Shown here piece by piece: positions 1 through 7,521 of a stretch of DNA of 64,000 bases; the stretch's first letter is position 1, and the number at the start of each line of letters is the position of its first letter. Where the stretch lies: positions 1 to 64,000 of the forward strand of contig CAZLJE010000006.1 in the NCBI GenBank assembly GCA_964559835.1, written 5' to 3'. The DNA is from DAISJI01 sp964559835. GTDB taxonomy: Bacteria; Acidobacteriota; Terriglobia; Terriglobales; Acidobacteriaceae. Both the position numbers and the translations under genes were made by a program. The notes beneath the pieces were generated by a model, which worked only from the letters and a program-made list of their open reading frames with translations, had not been told where the DNA came from and did no database searches.

Positions 1-816
1 GGACTCCTCGATGTCCTTGAGCACGGCTTTGAGGCGCTCTTCGAATTCGCCGCGATACTTCGCGCCGGCGAGCATCGAGCCGAGGTCGAGCGCGACGACG
101 CGCTTGTTCTTCAGGACTTCCGGGACGTCGCCGGAGACGATGCGCTGGGCGAGGCCTTCGACGATGGCGGTCTTGCCGACGCCGGGTTCGCCGATGAGCA
201 CCGGGTTGTTCTTGGTGCGGCGCGAGAGGACCTGGATGACGCGCCGGATCTCCTCGTCGCGGCCGATGACGGGATCGAGCTTGCCGCGGCGCGCGAGTTC
301 GGTGAGGTCGCGCGCGTAGCGCTCCAGCGCCTGGAACTTCGCCTCGGGATTCTGGTCGGTAACGCGCTGGTTGCCGCGAACGGCGGTAAGCGCCTTGAGG
401 AGCGCATCGCGGTCGATGCCCTGCGCACCGAGGAGCAACTGCGCGGGGTCATTCTTCAGGTCGGTGATGGCGAGAAGAAGGTGCTCGGTGGAGACGTACT
501 CGTCCTTGAATTGGTCGGCCTCTTTGAAGGCGCGGTCGAGGAGCTTCTGTCCGGAATTGGAGAGCGACGGTTGAGCGGAAGCGCCGGAAACGCGCGGCAA
601 GGCTTCAATCGCGGCCTGCGCCTGCTGGAGTACAGCGTCGGCCGAGACGCCGACTTTCTCGAGCACGGGCGGAACGATGCCCTCGCGGTCTTCGAGCAGC
701 GCGGCGAGGATGTGCAGCGGCAGGAGCTCGGGATTGCCGCGCTCGGAGGCGATCTCGGAAGCGCGTTGCACGGCTTCCTGCGCCTTGACGGTGAATTTGT
801 CCCAACGGATTGCCAT
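1..816 (-). CDS. clpB: ATP-dependent chaperone ClpB, N-terminal part (runs off left edge)
   Basis: This is the first 272 codons of a Clp/Hsp100 AAA+ disaggregase, which with DnaK resolubilises aggregated protein in the cytoplasm. The start is the ATG at 816-814 (MAIRWDKFTVKAQEAV). The Clp N-terminal repeat domain covers about residues 1-145, including a typical STEHLLLAI segment. The first nucleotide-binding domain then begins, with the Walker A motif GEPGVGKT near residues 206-214 and a following AGAKYRGEFEERLK stretch. The frame is open to base 1, so the middle domain and second ATPase domain lie outside. A ClpB N-domain and a partner Hsp20 just upstream favour ClpB over ClpA or ClpC. An E-type repeat (GTTGCTAGTTG) lies directly upstream at about 828-856. 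Confidence 0.93.
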   Translation of the reverse strand, partial: MAIRWDKFTVKAQEAVQRASEIASERGNPELLPLHILAALLEDREGIVPPVLEKVGVSADAVLQQAQAAIEALPRVSGASAQPSLSNSGQKLLDRAFKEADQFKDEYVSTEHLLLAITDLKNDPAQLLLGAQGIDRDALLKALTAVRGNQRVTDQNPEAKFQALERYARDLTELARRGKLDPVIGRDEEIRRVIQVLSRRTKNNPVLIGEPGVGKTAIVEGLAQRIVSGDVPEVLKNKRVVALDLGSMLAGAKYRGEFEERLKAVLKDIEES

Positions 817-1021
817 AAAAACAGTTCCTAGTTGCTAGTTGTCAGTTGCCAGTTGAAAGCGAACCAAATGACTGCGACTGATTATAAGAACTACGGGGAG
901 ATGGCACCGTTGGCCGTCTCCCCGAAAAGTAGGTCGCAGGCGGTAGGTCGTACGTCGGATGTTGAGTATCGACCTACGACTGACGACGTACGTCTCCATA
1001 AACTTGCTGCCCAGACCGCGA

Positions 1022-1514
1022 TTACGCGGCCTGGCCTTTGGAGTCGATGGTCTTCTGCGGGCCGGAGCCGATGTTGACCTTGATCTGCTTGGGCTTGGCT
1101 TCGGCCTTCTTCGCCAGCTTGATCTTCAGCACGCCGTTCTCGTAGTCGGCCTGGACCTTCTCCGGGTCGAGAGTAGTGGGCAGAGTGAAGGCGCGATAGA
1201 AACTGCCGTAGCGGCGCTCGATGCGGGTGGAAGTTCTCCTCTTTCTCGTCCTTGTCGAACTTGCGCTCGCCGCGGACGGTGAGGGTGTTGTTCTCCAGGC
1301 GGACGTCGATGTCCTTCTGGTCGATGCCCGGCACTTCCATCTTGACGGTCACGTTGTGCTCGTCTTCGTAGATGTCAACGGCCGGGACGAAAGAGCTGGT
1401 CAAACCTTCACTCTCGCGCGACTGAGTACCGTAGGTTTCTTGGAAGAGACGGTTCATGCGGTCGGTGATGGTGTTGAGCTCGCGGAATGGGTCCCAACGG
1501 GTGATCATCGTCAT
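1022..1514 (-). pseudogene. Hsp20/alpha-crystallin small heat shock protein, frameshifted
   Basis: The N-terminal 100 residues are a normal Hsp20 (MTMITRWDPFRELNTI, then AVDIYEDEHNVTVKMEVPGI and a VRGERK strand). The frame breaks at about 1225-1227, where the minus strand reads TTCCACCCGCATC. Removing one C restores the family sequence NFHRIERRYGSFYRAF and continues to a natural stop at 1022-1024 after KTIDSKGQAA. As written, the frame instead runs on to 891 with a non-homologous tail. The cause could be a genuine frameshift in a C/G triplet or a consensus error. Small heat shock proteins hold unfolded clients for ClpB and DnaK, which fits the neighbour. A good SD (GGAGGT) and a strong promoter lie upstream. 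Confidence 0.85.
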
Positions 1515-1893
1515 GGTAAATCAACCTCCGAGATATGTATTGTGAGTCACAGCATATTATATGAGTGTGTTGCTGTCAAGTATTTGGATGAGGCGAGGGC
1601 AAGAGAAGTTGCATGGCGGCTAACCTGTTTAGACACGTGTGGTTAGAGGGAGAGACTTGACTAAGATCATCTACCACAAAGGGCGCGAACGGGCACGAAG
1701 GAAAAGGCGCAGAGCGTCTTCTGTGATGAGGCGCTGCGGCGATCAAGGTTCTATTGCTAACCCATAGGAGGGGGCGTAGCATATGGCTTGCCAATAGGAG
1801 GCGAGCAGGGGCGCTCAAGCAAAAGCATTTGCCGATTGATGATTGCCGATTGAAAACCGCTCACCACAAAGGACGCGAAGGAAAAACGCAAAC
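1515..1893. other. Gene-free stretch with A and B repeats
   Basis: It holds the hsp20 promoter at its left end, a degenerate A repeat at about 1672-1705 (ACCACAAAGGGCGCG), and a B repeat (1832-1855) followed by an A repeat (1861-1886) just before padR. An open frame on the minus strand at 1576-1818 has no family resemblance and runs through the repeat, so I do not call it. Confidence 0.6.
1551..1579 (-). promoter_or_regulatory. Sigma-70-type promoter of the hsp20 gene
   Basis: Read on the minus strand, TTGACA (1579-1574) is followed by a 17-base spacer and TATGCT (1556-1551), about 37 bases upstream of the hsp20 ATG. A GGAGGT Shine-Dalgarno lies between. No CIRCE inverted repeat is visible. 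Confidence 0.6.
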
Positions 1894-2235
1894 ATGAGTA
1901 AAGCGGACATTTGGCAGGGGACGCTGGCGCTGATGATCCTGAAGACGCTGCAAAGCATGGGGCCGCAGCACGGGTACGGGATCGCGCGACGGATCGAGCA
2001 GATCAGCGGCGATGAGCTGTCGGTGAATTACGGGACGCTGTATCCGGCGCTGCTGAAGCTGGAGCAGGAGGGGTATGTCGCGTCGGAGTGGGCCATATCG
2101 GAGAACAACCGGCGGGCGAAGTTCTACCGGCTGACGGCGGCGGGCAAGAAGCAAGTCGAGAAAGAAGAGAAGCAATGGGAACAGACGACGGCGATCATGG
2201 CGCGCTTTTTGGGCACACGGGAGGAGATGCCGTGA
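1894..2235 (+). CDS. PadR-family transcriptional regulator
   Basis: This 113-residue protein (MSKADIWQGTLALMIL) is a typical PadR winged-helix repressor. It has the GTLALMILKTL helix, the HGYGIARRIE recognition region, the NYGTLYPALLKLEQEGYV motif and the YRLTAAGKK wing, with a short C-terminal helix for dimerisation. The ATG at 1894 is preferred over an in-frame start at 1843, because the upstream residues come from A and B repeats and the repeat itself supplies a GAAGGAAA ribosome-binding stretch. The stop overlaps the start of the next gene (GTGA). In acidobacteria such PadR genes sit beside ADOP permeases and probably control them; the ligand is unknown. Confidence 0.9.
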   Translation: MSKADIWQGTLALMILKTLQSMGPQHGYGIARRIEQISGDELSVNYGTLYPALLKLEQEGYVASEWAISENNRRAKFYRLTAAGKKQVEKEEKQWEQTTAIMARFLGTREEMP

Positions 2236-4877
2236 GAGGCGCGCGGGCATTCTTCAGCCGGCTGGCGGAGTTGTGGCGCAAAGACAGGCGCGAGCGCGAA
2301 CTGGACGACGAGATGTCGAGCCTGGTCGAAATGGAAGTCGCGAGCAGGGTCGCGAAGGGGATGCCAGAAGGGGAAGCGCGTCGCACGGCGCTGATGCGGG
2401 TGAGCGCGGAGAACACGAAGGAGCAGTATCGCGACCGGCGTGGGCTGCCAATCATCGAGAAGCTGCTGCAAGACATGCGGTTTGGATTTCGCATGCTACG
2501 CGAGAACCCAGGGTTCACGGCGGTGGCGCTGATCACGCTGGCGTTAGGGATTGGCGCGAACACGGCGATGTTCAGCGCGATCGATTCGGTCCTGCTGAGG
2601 CGGCTGCCGTTCCGCGATCCCGAACGACTGGTCATGGTATGGGAGAAGAACCCGTCGGTGGGCGGCTTCCTCGCCGAACGGCTGCCGGTGCGGATGCAGA
2701 GTTACCTGGCGTGGAAGGAGCGGGCGCGGTCGTTCGAGGACATGTCGGCGGCGATCTACGACGCAGTCAACGTCTCGGGGACAGACCGTCCGCAGCACCT
2801 CGAGCGGGCGGAGGTGTCGAGCAATTTCCTGCCGGTGCTCGGCGTACACCCTGCTCTCGGAAGGACGTTCACGCCGGAGGAGACGAACGGCGCACCGGCG
2901 CGAGTGGCGATGATCAGCTATGGGATGTACGAGGCCCAGTTCGGCAAGGCGGCGAACATCCTCGACCGGGACATCGAGATCGAGGGCGTGCCGCACCGGA
3001 TCGTGGGCGTGCTGCCGCAGGGCTTCCATCTGGGCGGCATGTGGGGCGGATTCGATCGCGCGAAGCCGGAGGTGTGGACGCCGCTGAACACCAGTCCGAA
3101 CCAATCGTCCGACAGAATGCAAGCGAACAACCTGATGGTGTACGGGCGGCTTAAGCCGGGCGTGACGCTGGAGCAGGCGCGGTCGGAGATGGCGCTGATC
3201 GGCAAGCAGATGGAGCGGGAGTTCCCGAAGGAATACGACAAATTCGGGACGAACGTATTCAGCGTGTACACGGAGGACGTGGCACAGAACCTGCGGAAGA
3301 GCCTGCTGGTACTGCAACTGGCGGTCGGATTCGTCCTGCTGCTGGCGTGCGCGAACGTTGCAAACCTGCTGCTGGCGCGGGCCGCGAGCCGGCAACGCGA
3401 GATCGTAGTACGGCTGGCACTGGGCGCAAGTCGCGGGCGGGTGATGCAGCAGTTGGTGAGCGAGAGCGTAGTGCTCAGCGCGGTGGGAGCGATCCCGGGA
3501 CTGGCGCTGGCGTGGGCGGGAATCCGGCTGATCGGCCGACTCGCTCCGGAGGATGTGCCGGGGCTGCACGAGCTCAGCCTCGATCCCAAGGTGCTGGCGT
3601 TCACGGCGCTGATCGCGCTGGCTGCGGGTGTGCTTTTCGGAATCGCGCCGGCGCTGCACGCGTGGGGAGAGGAGGGTGTGTGCCGACCGAGGGCGGCCGG
3701 CGTACGGGTCGGACTGTCGCAGCGATTGCGGAATGCGCTGGTCGTGGCCGAGGTCGCGCTGGCGCTGGCGCCGTTGGCGGGCGCGGGGCTGATGATCCGG
3801 ACGCTGAACGCGATGAACGCCCTGGACCTGGGCATCCGGCCGGAGCACGTGGTGGACGGGCGCCTCAACCTGCCGGAGATCTCGTATAAGGACGAAGCGA
3901 AGGTGCGCGGGTTCGGCAACCAGTTACTGGAACGCGCCGCAGCGCTTCCGGGGGTCGAATCGGTGGCGCTCGCAGGCAGCCCGCCAATGCAGAGCATCGG
4001 TTACACGTCGTTCCATCTCGACGGCGAGTCGGTGGACCGCGAGCAGGCGGTGGATGCGCCGCCGGTAAGCGACGGATATTTCCGTACCATGGGCGCTCCG
4101 ATACTGCGCGGGCGGGATTTCACGCGGGCGGAGGCGGAGCAGGACGCGGATGTGGCGATCGTGACGCAATCGCTGGCGCAGCGCCTATGGCCGGGGCAGG
4201 ACGCGCTGGGGCGCGCAATCATCTTTGGAGAAAAGAAGCCGAAGCGCAGAGTGGTCGTCGGGATCGTGCCGGACACGCGCATCCTGATCGTCGGGACCGA
4301 CGTGCACGATGCGGTGTACTTCCCGACCCGAAACCTGCGTTACCTGACGCTGATCGTGCGCGCGGAGGGTAAGGTCGAGCAGGTCGAGAGTGCGCTGTCG
4401 ACGACGGTGCGGGAGATGGATCCCACGCTGCCGCTGTACGACGTGCATCCGCTGACGCAGGTGGTGCGCGAGGGAGTAATGGGGCAGCGGTTCACGATGA
4501 CGCTACTGATCGTCTTCGCCGGGTTGGCACTCGCATTGGCAGCAGTGGGACTGTATGGAGTACTGGCGTACAGCGTGGCGCAGCGGACGCAGGAGATCGG
4601 AGTGCGGATGGCGCTGGGAGCGCGCTCGGCGGACGTGCTGCGGATGATCGTGAAGCAGGCGCTGGCGCCGGTGATGATCGGGATGGCGATCGGGATCGGA
4701 GGGAGCCTGCTGCTGACGCGGGCGATGGCGAGCTTGCTGTTCGGCATACGGGAGTACGATCCGCGGACATTTGTGTCGATGGCGGCGGTGCTGTTCGTGA
4801 CGGCGCTGGCGGCAAGCTACGTTCCGGCGCGGCGGGCAGCGAAGGTGGACCCGATGGTGGCGCTGCGATGGGAGTGA
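2232..4877 (+). CDS. ADOP-type ABC transporter permease (MacB/FtsX-like, duplicated)
   Basis: This is an 881-residue inner-membrane protein. A short N-terminal helical region with DDEMSSLVEMEVASR and a GMPEGEARRTAL segment is typical of acidobacterial duplicated orphan permeases. It is followed by two copies of a MacB periplasmic core plus FtsX membrane domain: the first starts at NPGFTAVALITLALGIGANT, the second after LRNALVVAEVALAL. Each ends with three membrane helices, and the C-terminus has the EIGVRMALGA and PARRAAKVDPM motifs. The GTG start at 2232 gives a 4-base overlap with padR, implying translational coupling; longer frames starting at 2088 run through padR. No ATPase is encoded nearby, as usual for this family. 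The substrate is unknown. Confidence 0.9.
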   Translation: MRGARAFFSRLAELWRKDRRERELDDEMSSLVEMEVASRVAKGMPEGEARRTALMRVSAENTKEQYRDRRGLPIIEKLLQDMRFGFRMLRENPGFTAVALITLALGIGANTAMFSAIDSVLLRRLPFRDPERLVMVWEKNPSVGGFLAERLPVRMQSYLAWKERARSFEDMSAAIYDAVNVSGTDRPQHLERAEVSSNFLPVLGVHPALGRTFTPEETNGAPARVAMISYGMYEAQFGKAANILDRDIEIEGVPHRIVGVLPQGFHLGGMWGGFDRAKPEVWTPLNTSPNQSSDRMQANNLMVYGRLKPGVTLEQARSEMALIGKQMEREFPKEYDKFGTNVFSVYTEDVAQNLRKSLLVLQLAVGFVLLLACANVANLLLARAASRQREIVVRLALGASRGRVMQQLVSESVVLSAVGAIPGLALAWAGIRLIGRLAPEDVPGLHELSLDPKVLAFTALIALAAGVLFGIAPALHAWGEEGVCRPRAAGVRVGLSQRLRNALVVAEVALALAPLAGAGLMIRTLNAMNALDLGIRPEHVVDGRLNLPEISYKDEAKVRGFGNQLLERAAALPGVESVALAGSPPMQSIGYTSFHLDGESVDREQAVDAPPVSDGYFRTMGAPILRGRDFTRAEAEQDADVAIVTQSLAQRLWPGQDALGRAIIFGEKKPKRRVVVGIVPDTRILIVGTDVHDAVYFPTRNLRYLTLIVRAEGKVEQVESALSTTVREMDPTLPLYDVHPLTQVVREGVMGQRFTMTLLIVFAGLALALAAVGLYGVLAYSVAQRTQEIGVRMALGARSADVLRMIVKQALAPVMIGMAIGIGGSLLLTRAMASLLFGIREYDPRTFVSMAAVLFVTALAASYVPARRAAKVDPMVALRWE

Positions 4878-4883
4878 TCCATT

Positions 4884-4989
4884 TTTGATTTTCGATTTCT
4901 GATTTTTGATTGAAGAACTCACCACAAAGGACACGAAGGAACACGAAGGAGAAAGCAAAAGCGTTGACGATTGATGATTGCCGATTGAT
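4884..4989. repeat. B'-A-B repeat block
   Basis: A TTTTTGATTTTCGATTT tract (4884-4913) is followed by an A repeat (about 4919-4954, ACCACAAAGGACACGAAGG) and a B repeat (about 4966-4989, GATTGATGATTGCCGATTG). It fills the whole space between the convergent ADOP and TPR genes. No terminator hairpin with a T-run is seen. Confidence 0.8.
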
Positions 4990-5979
4990 CTACGGTTGGG
5001 ACAGCCGTGCCAGGGCTTGCTGGGCGCGGGCGGCGTTGGGGCCGGTAGGGGCTTCCTTCAAATAGAGTTCGTACTGGGCACGGGCCTGGGCGGGCTGCTG
5101 CAATTCCTCGAGGGCAAGGGCGGCGATGTAGTGCGCGTTCTCGTAGCCGGCGTGCGGGAGCTGGTGGACCTTTTGCGCGTTCGCGGCAGCGTCAGCAAAG
5201 TCGTGGAGTTGGAGCTCGGCGTAGGCGGCGTTCTCGAGGGCCCAAGCGTTCACCGGTTCGATCTGCAACGACTTGCGGAGGACTTCGTCGGTGCGCTTCC
5301 AGTCGTGCTCGGCGATGAGGATGCGGGCGAGGTTGCGTCCGGCCATGGCGTATTCGGGAGTGATGGAGAGCGCCTTCTCAAAAGCTTGTTTGGCACCGGC
5401 GGAATCGCCCTCGGATGAAAGCGCGATGCCGAGGCCGTTGTATGCCTGATCGAAATCGGGGTAGAGACGTGCGGCGGCACGGTAGGAATCGGCAGCGGAT
5501 TTCCACTCGGCTTTCTCGGCAGCCTTATTGCCGCGTTCGTATTCCTTTTGCGCTTGCGGCGGCACCTTTAACCGAACGGCAGGCACGGGCGGTCCGGAGG
5601 GGGCGTGATTCTCGCCATCGACGGGCGGCTTCATCTTCACGCGGATGTATTCGACGTGATTGATTTCATTGGGCTCGACTTGGAAGTCGCCTTCGTAAGT
5701 CTCGATCTCGGCGCCGGTGATGCGAACGCGGTGCTGGCCGGTGAAGCTGCTGAATTCGGCGCGGCCATCGTCCAAGGTCTGCTTGGCGGCGGCGGGGGTG
5801 CTGCCGCCTACCGCATCCTGGAGGTCGACAGTGGCGTCGCGGATACCGTGGCTCTTGTCGTCGGTGACGACGATGCGAATCTTGCAGGGGCGCGGGGCGA
5901 GGTTGTTGACCCTGATCTGCGCGAGTGCAGCCGCCGACACGAGCAGCAGCGCGGAAGCGAATACGAAATGCCGTTTCAT
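4990..5979 (-). CDS. Secreted TPR-repeat protein with carboxypeptidase-regulatory-like domain
   Basis: This 329-residue protein has a clear signal peptide (MKRHFVFASALLLVSAAALA, cleavage after ALA). Residues about 33-118 look like a beta-sandwich regulatory domain of the carboxypeptidase-D/CNA-B kind (IRIVVTDDKSHGIRDATV). Residues about 145-320 form four to five tetratricopeptide repeats, for example FDQAYNGLGIALSSEGD and ALEELQQPAQARAQYELYL. It is probably a periplasmic or outer-surface scaffold. It follows the DUF3108 gene by 33 bases on the same strand, so the two are likely co-transcribed. No enzymatic motif is visible. Confidence 0.75.
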   Translation of the reverse strand: MKRHFVFASALLLVSAAALAQIRVNNLAPRPCKIRIVVTDDKSHGIRDATVDLQDAVGGSTPAAAKQTLDDGRAEFSSFTGQHRVRITGAEIETYEGDFQVEPNEINHVEYIRVKMKPPVDGENHAPSGPPVPAVRLKVPPQAQKEYERGNKAAEKAEWKSAADSYRAAARLYPDFDQAYNGLGIALSSEGDSAGAKQAFEKALSITPEYAMAGRNLARILIAEHDWKRTDEVLRKSLQIEPVNAWALENAAYAELQLHDFADAAANAQKVHQLPHAGYENAHYIAALALEELQQPAQARAQYELYLKEAPTGPNAARAQQALARLSQP

Positions 5980-6012
5980 CGAGCACCCCAGAAACGAGCG
6001 CGGCCCGAGCGG

Positions 6013-6837
6013 CTATTTCTGCTCGGTCGATAACAGTTTAAACGTCAGCGTGCCCCAGAGCATGCGGGCGCGCATCTGCACGGGGATATGGCGGGCATCG
6101 TCGGAGTACCAGATCCAGACGCGGCCGCGATCTTTGAGGACGCCGGCGGTGGCTTGGGGCGCAATCCGGATCGAATTGAACGTGCCGGCCGGAACTTTGA
6201 CCTGCTCTTTCGCCTCGACGTGGACGGTGACGTCGAGCGTCTTATTGCCGTCGTTCAGCGGAAAAGTGTAGGTGTCACCGACGGCGAGCTTCTGCGCGGC
6301 GACATAAAAGATGCCGGAGACGACATCGGTGACGCAGGCGGGAATGTCGTTCTCGACGTGCTTGACCTCGCTGTTCTTGAGGTTGGTCTCGTCGAGGATG
6401 CTCTTATGGCGGGTGTAGTTGAAGTTGATGAGCGTCTCGCGCTTGTGGAAGCCCTCTTCGGCGTGCTTGTTGATGGATTGCGAGCAGGAGGTGCGGCGGT
6501 CGAAGACGGACTGGAAGCGGTCGTGGACAGGATAGAGGGCGGAAACAAAACCGGCGGATTCGGCGGTGCCGGTGATGCGCTGCATGTTGGCGCCGGCGTC
6601 TTCGAGGGTGAACCGCGCCTGGCCGGCGGTCCAGAGACGCCACTCGGCCTGGTAGATGAGCGTGAGGCCGTTCGGGAATTGATGTCCGGGCGGCGGCGGA
6701 TGGATGGAAGAGGCGTTGGAGACCTGCGGGAGTTGTTCGGCGGCGGCCGACTGCTGCGAGGGGGCGGGCAGCGCGAACAACAGCAAAAACACGCACCACA
6801 GAGGACACAGAGGAACACGGAGGAAAGACAAAGACAT
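6013..6837 (-). CDS. DUF3108-family secreted protein with a repeat-derived signal peptide
   Basis: The 274-residue product contains a DUF3108-type beta-rich domain (GLTLIYQAEWRLWTAGQARF, later YTFPLNDGNKTLDVTVHVE and VPAGTFNSIRI), usually periplasmic and of unknown role. The ATG at 6837 starts MSLSFLRVPLCPLW and leads into a hydrophobic core ending near ALPAPSQQ. The start codon lies at the edge of a B repeat, and residues 5-15 are encoded by the reverse complement of an A repeat. The secretion signal therefore appears to have been rebuilt from repeat DNA. A longer in-frame start at 6966 runs through more repeat and is less likely. It precedes the TPR gene by 33 bases. Confidence 0.75.
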   Translation of the reverse strand: MSLSFLRVPLCPLWCVFLLLFALPAPSQQSAAAEQLPQVSNASSIHPPPPGHQFPNGLTLIYQAEWRLWTAGQARFTLEDAGANMQRITGTAESAGFVSALYPVHDRFQSVFDRRTSCSQSINKHAEEGFHKRETLINFNYTRHKSILDETNLKNSEVKHVENDIPACVTDVVSGIFYVAAQKLAVGDTYTFPLNDGNKTLDVTVHVEAKEQVKVPAGTFNSIRIAPQATAGVLKDRGRVWIWYSDDARHIPVQMRARMLWGTLTFKLLSTEQK

Positions 6838-6940
6838 TGCCGATTGTCGATTGCCGATTGCCGATTGCGACCGGCAGAAATATGGGACACGAAGGAAAGA
6901 CTTCCACCGCAGGGGACGCAGAGATACGCGGGGGAAATGC
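6794..6940. repeat. A-B-A repeat block overlapping the DUF3108 signal peptide
   Basis: An A repeat (6794-6827) lies inside the DUF3108 gene and is followed by a B repeat (6837-6868, CATTGCCGATTGTCGATTG) and a degenerate second A copy (about 6904-6938, CCACCGCAGGGGACGCAGAG). Confidence 0.75.
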
Positions 6941-6981
6941 AAGTTGAGGTGGTCGAGAATTCGCATTCGATAAGAGTGCGT

Positions 6982-7521
6982 CTAACGCAGCCACAGCAGT
7001 TTGGCTGCGAGCGCCGCGATCATTGCCACAGTACCGATGAATGCATTGTACTCGCGATGCTTACGGTAGCGGGACCAGGAGAAAGTTCCATGATCGTCAG
7101 TTCCCTTTCGTAACCGCGGAAAAAGACGGGGCACGCGGCGGGCGTAATCGTCGTAAGCGGGGAACGTCGTCCGCAAGAACTGTTCTTCGGACGCGATCAC
7201 CGGCAGATAGATGGCGAGGAACAAGGCGGCGATGGCGAAGACGATCCACCCGTTGAGTGCGGCGATCGCGAAACCGATGCCAATGACGATCGAACCAAGG
7301 TAGAGCGGGTTGCGGGTGTAAGCGTAGGGGCCGGTGGTGGTGAGGGCGGCGTTCTTGGTGATGTGTCCGGAGGCGGCGGCGCGGATGGAAACACCGAGCA
7401 GCGCGACAACGGCGCCGATCGCGAGCGAGAGCCAGGTTGGACGGGCGAGCCAGATGTAGAGCGCGGCGAGGACGAAGCCGAGAGGAACGCGGATGCGGCG
7501 GGCGATGTTGGAGTAAGTCAT
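6982..7521 (-). CDS. Isoprenylcysteine carboxylmethyltransferase/PEMT-family membrane protein
   Basis: This 179-residue integral membrane protein has four to five hydrophobic helices. The signature of phospholipid/isoprenylcysteine methyltransferases is present: GPYAYTRNPLYLGSIVIG, then SEEQFLRTTFPAYDDYARRV near the C-terminus, which bind S-adenosylmethionine and the lipid-like substrate. It overlaps the heptosyltransferase gene by four bases (ATGA) and is the last gene of the LPS operon. It may methylate a lipid or cell-envelope component, but the substrate cannot be read from the sequence. Bacteria generally lack prenylated CAAX proteins, so the family name should not be taken literally. 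Confidence 0.82.
   Translation of the reverse strand: MTYSNIARRIRVPLGFVLAALYIWLARPTWLSLAIGAVVALLGVSIRAAASGHITKNAALTTTGPYAYTRNPLYLGSIVIGIGFAIAALNGWIVFAIAALFLAIYLPVIASEEQFLRTTFPAYDDYARRVPRLFPRLRKGTDDHGTFSWSRYRKHREYNAFIGTVAMIAALAAKLLWLR

Noticed and set aside
1576..1818. 80-codon minus-strand frame upstream of hsp20
   Set aside because: It starts near the hsp20 promoter, crosses an A repeat and has no recognisable features.
2254..4958. Several long minus-strand frames opposite the ADOP permease
   Set aside because: Antisense shadows; the plus-strand protein has full MacB/FtsX motifs and coupling to padR.
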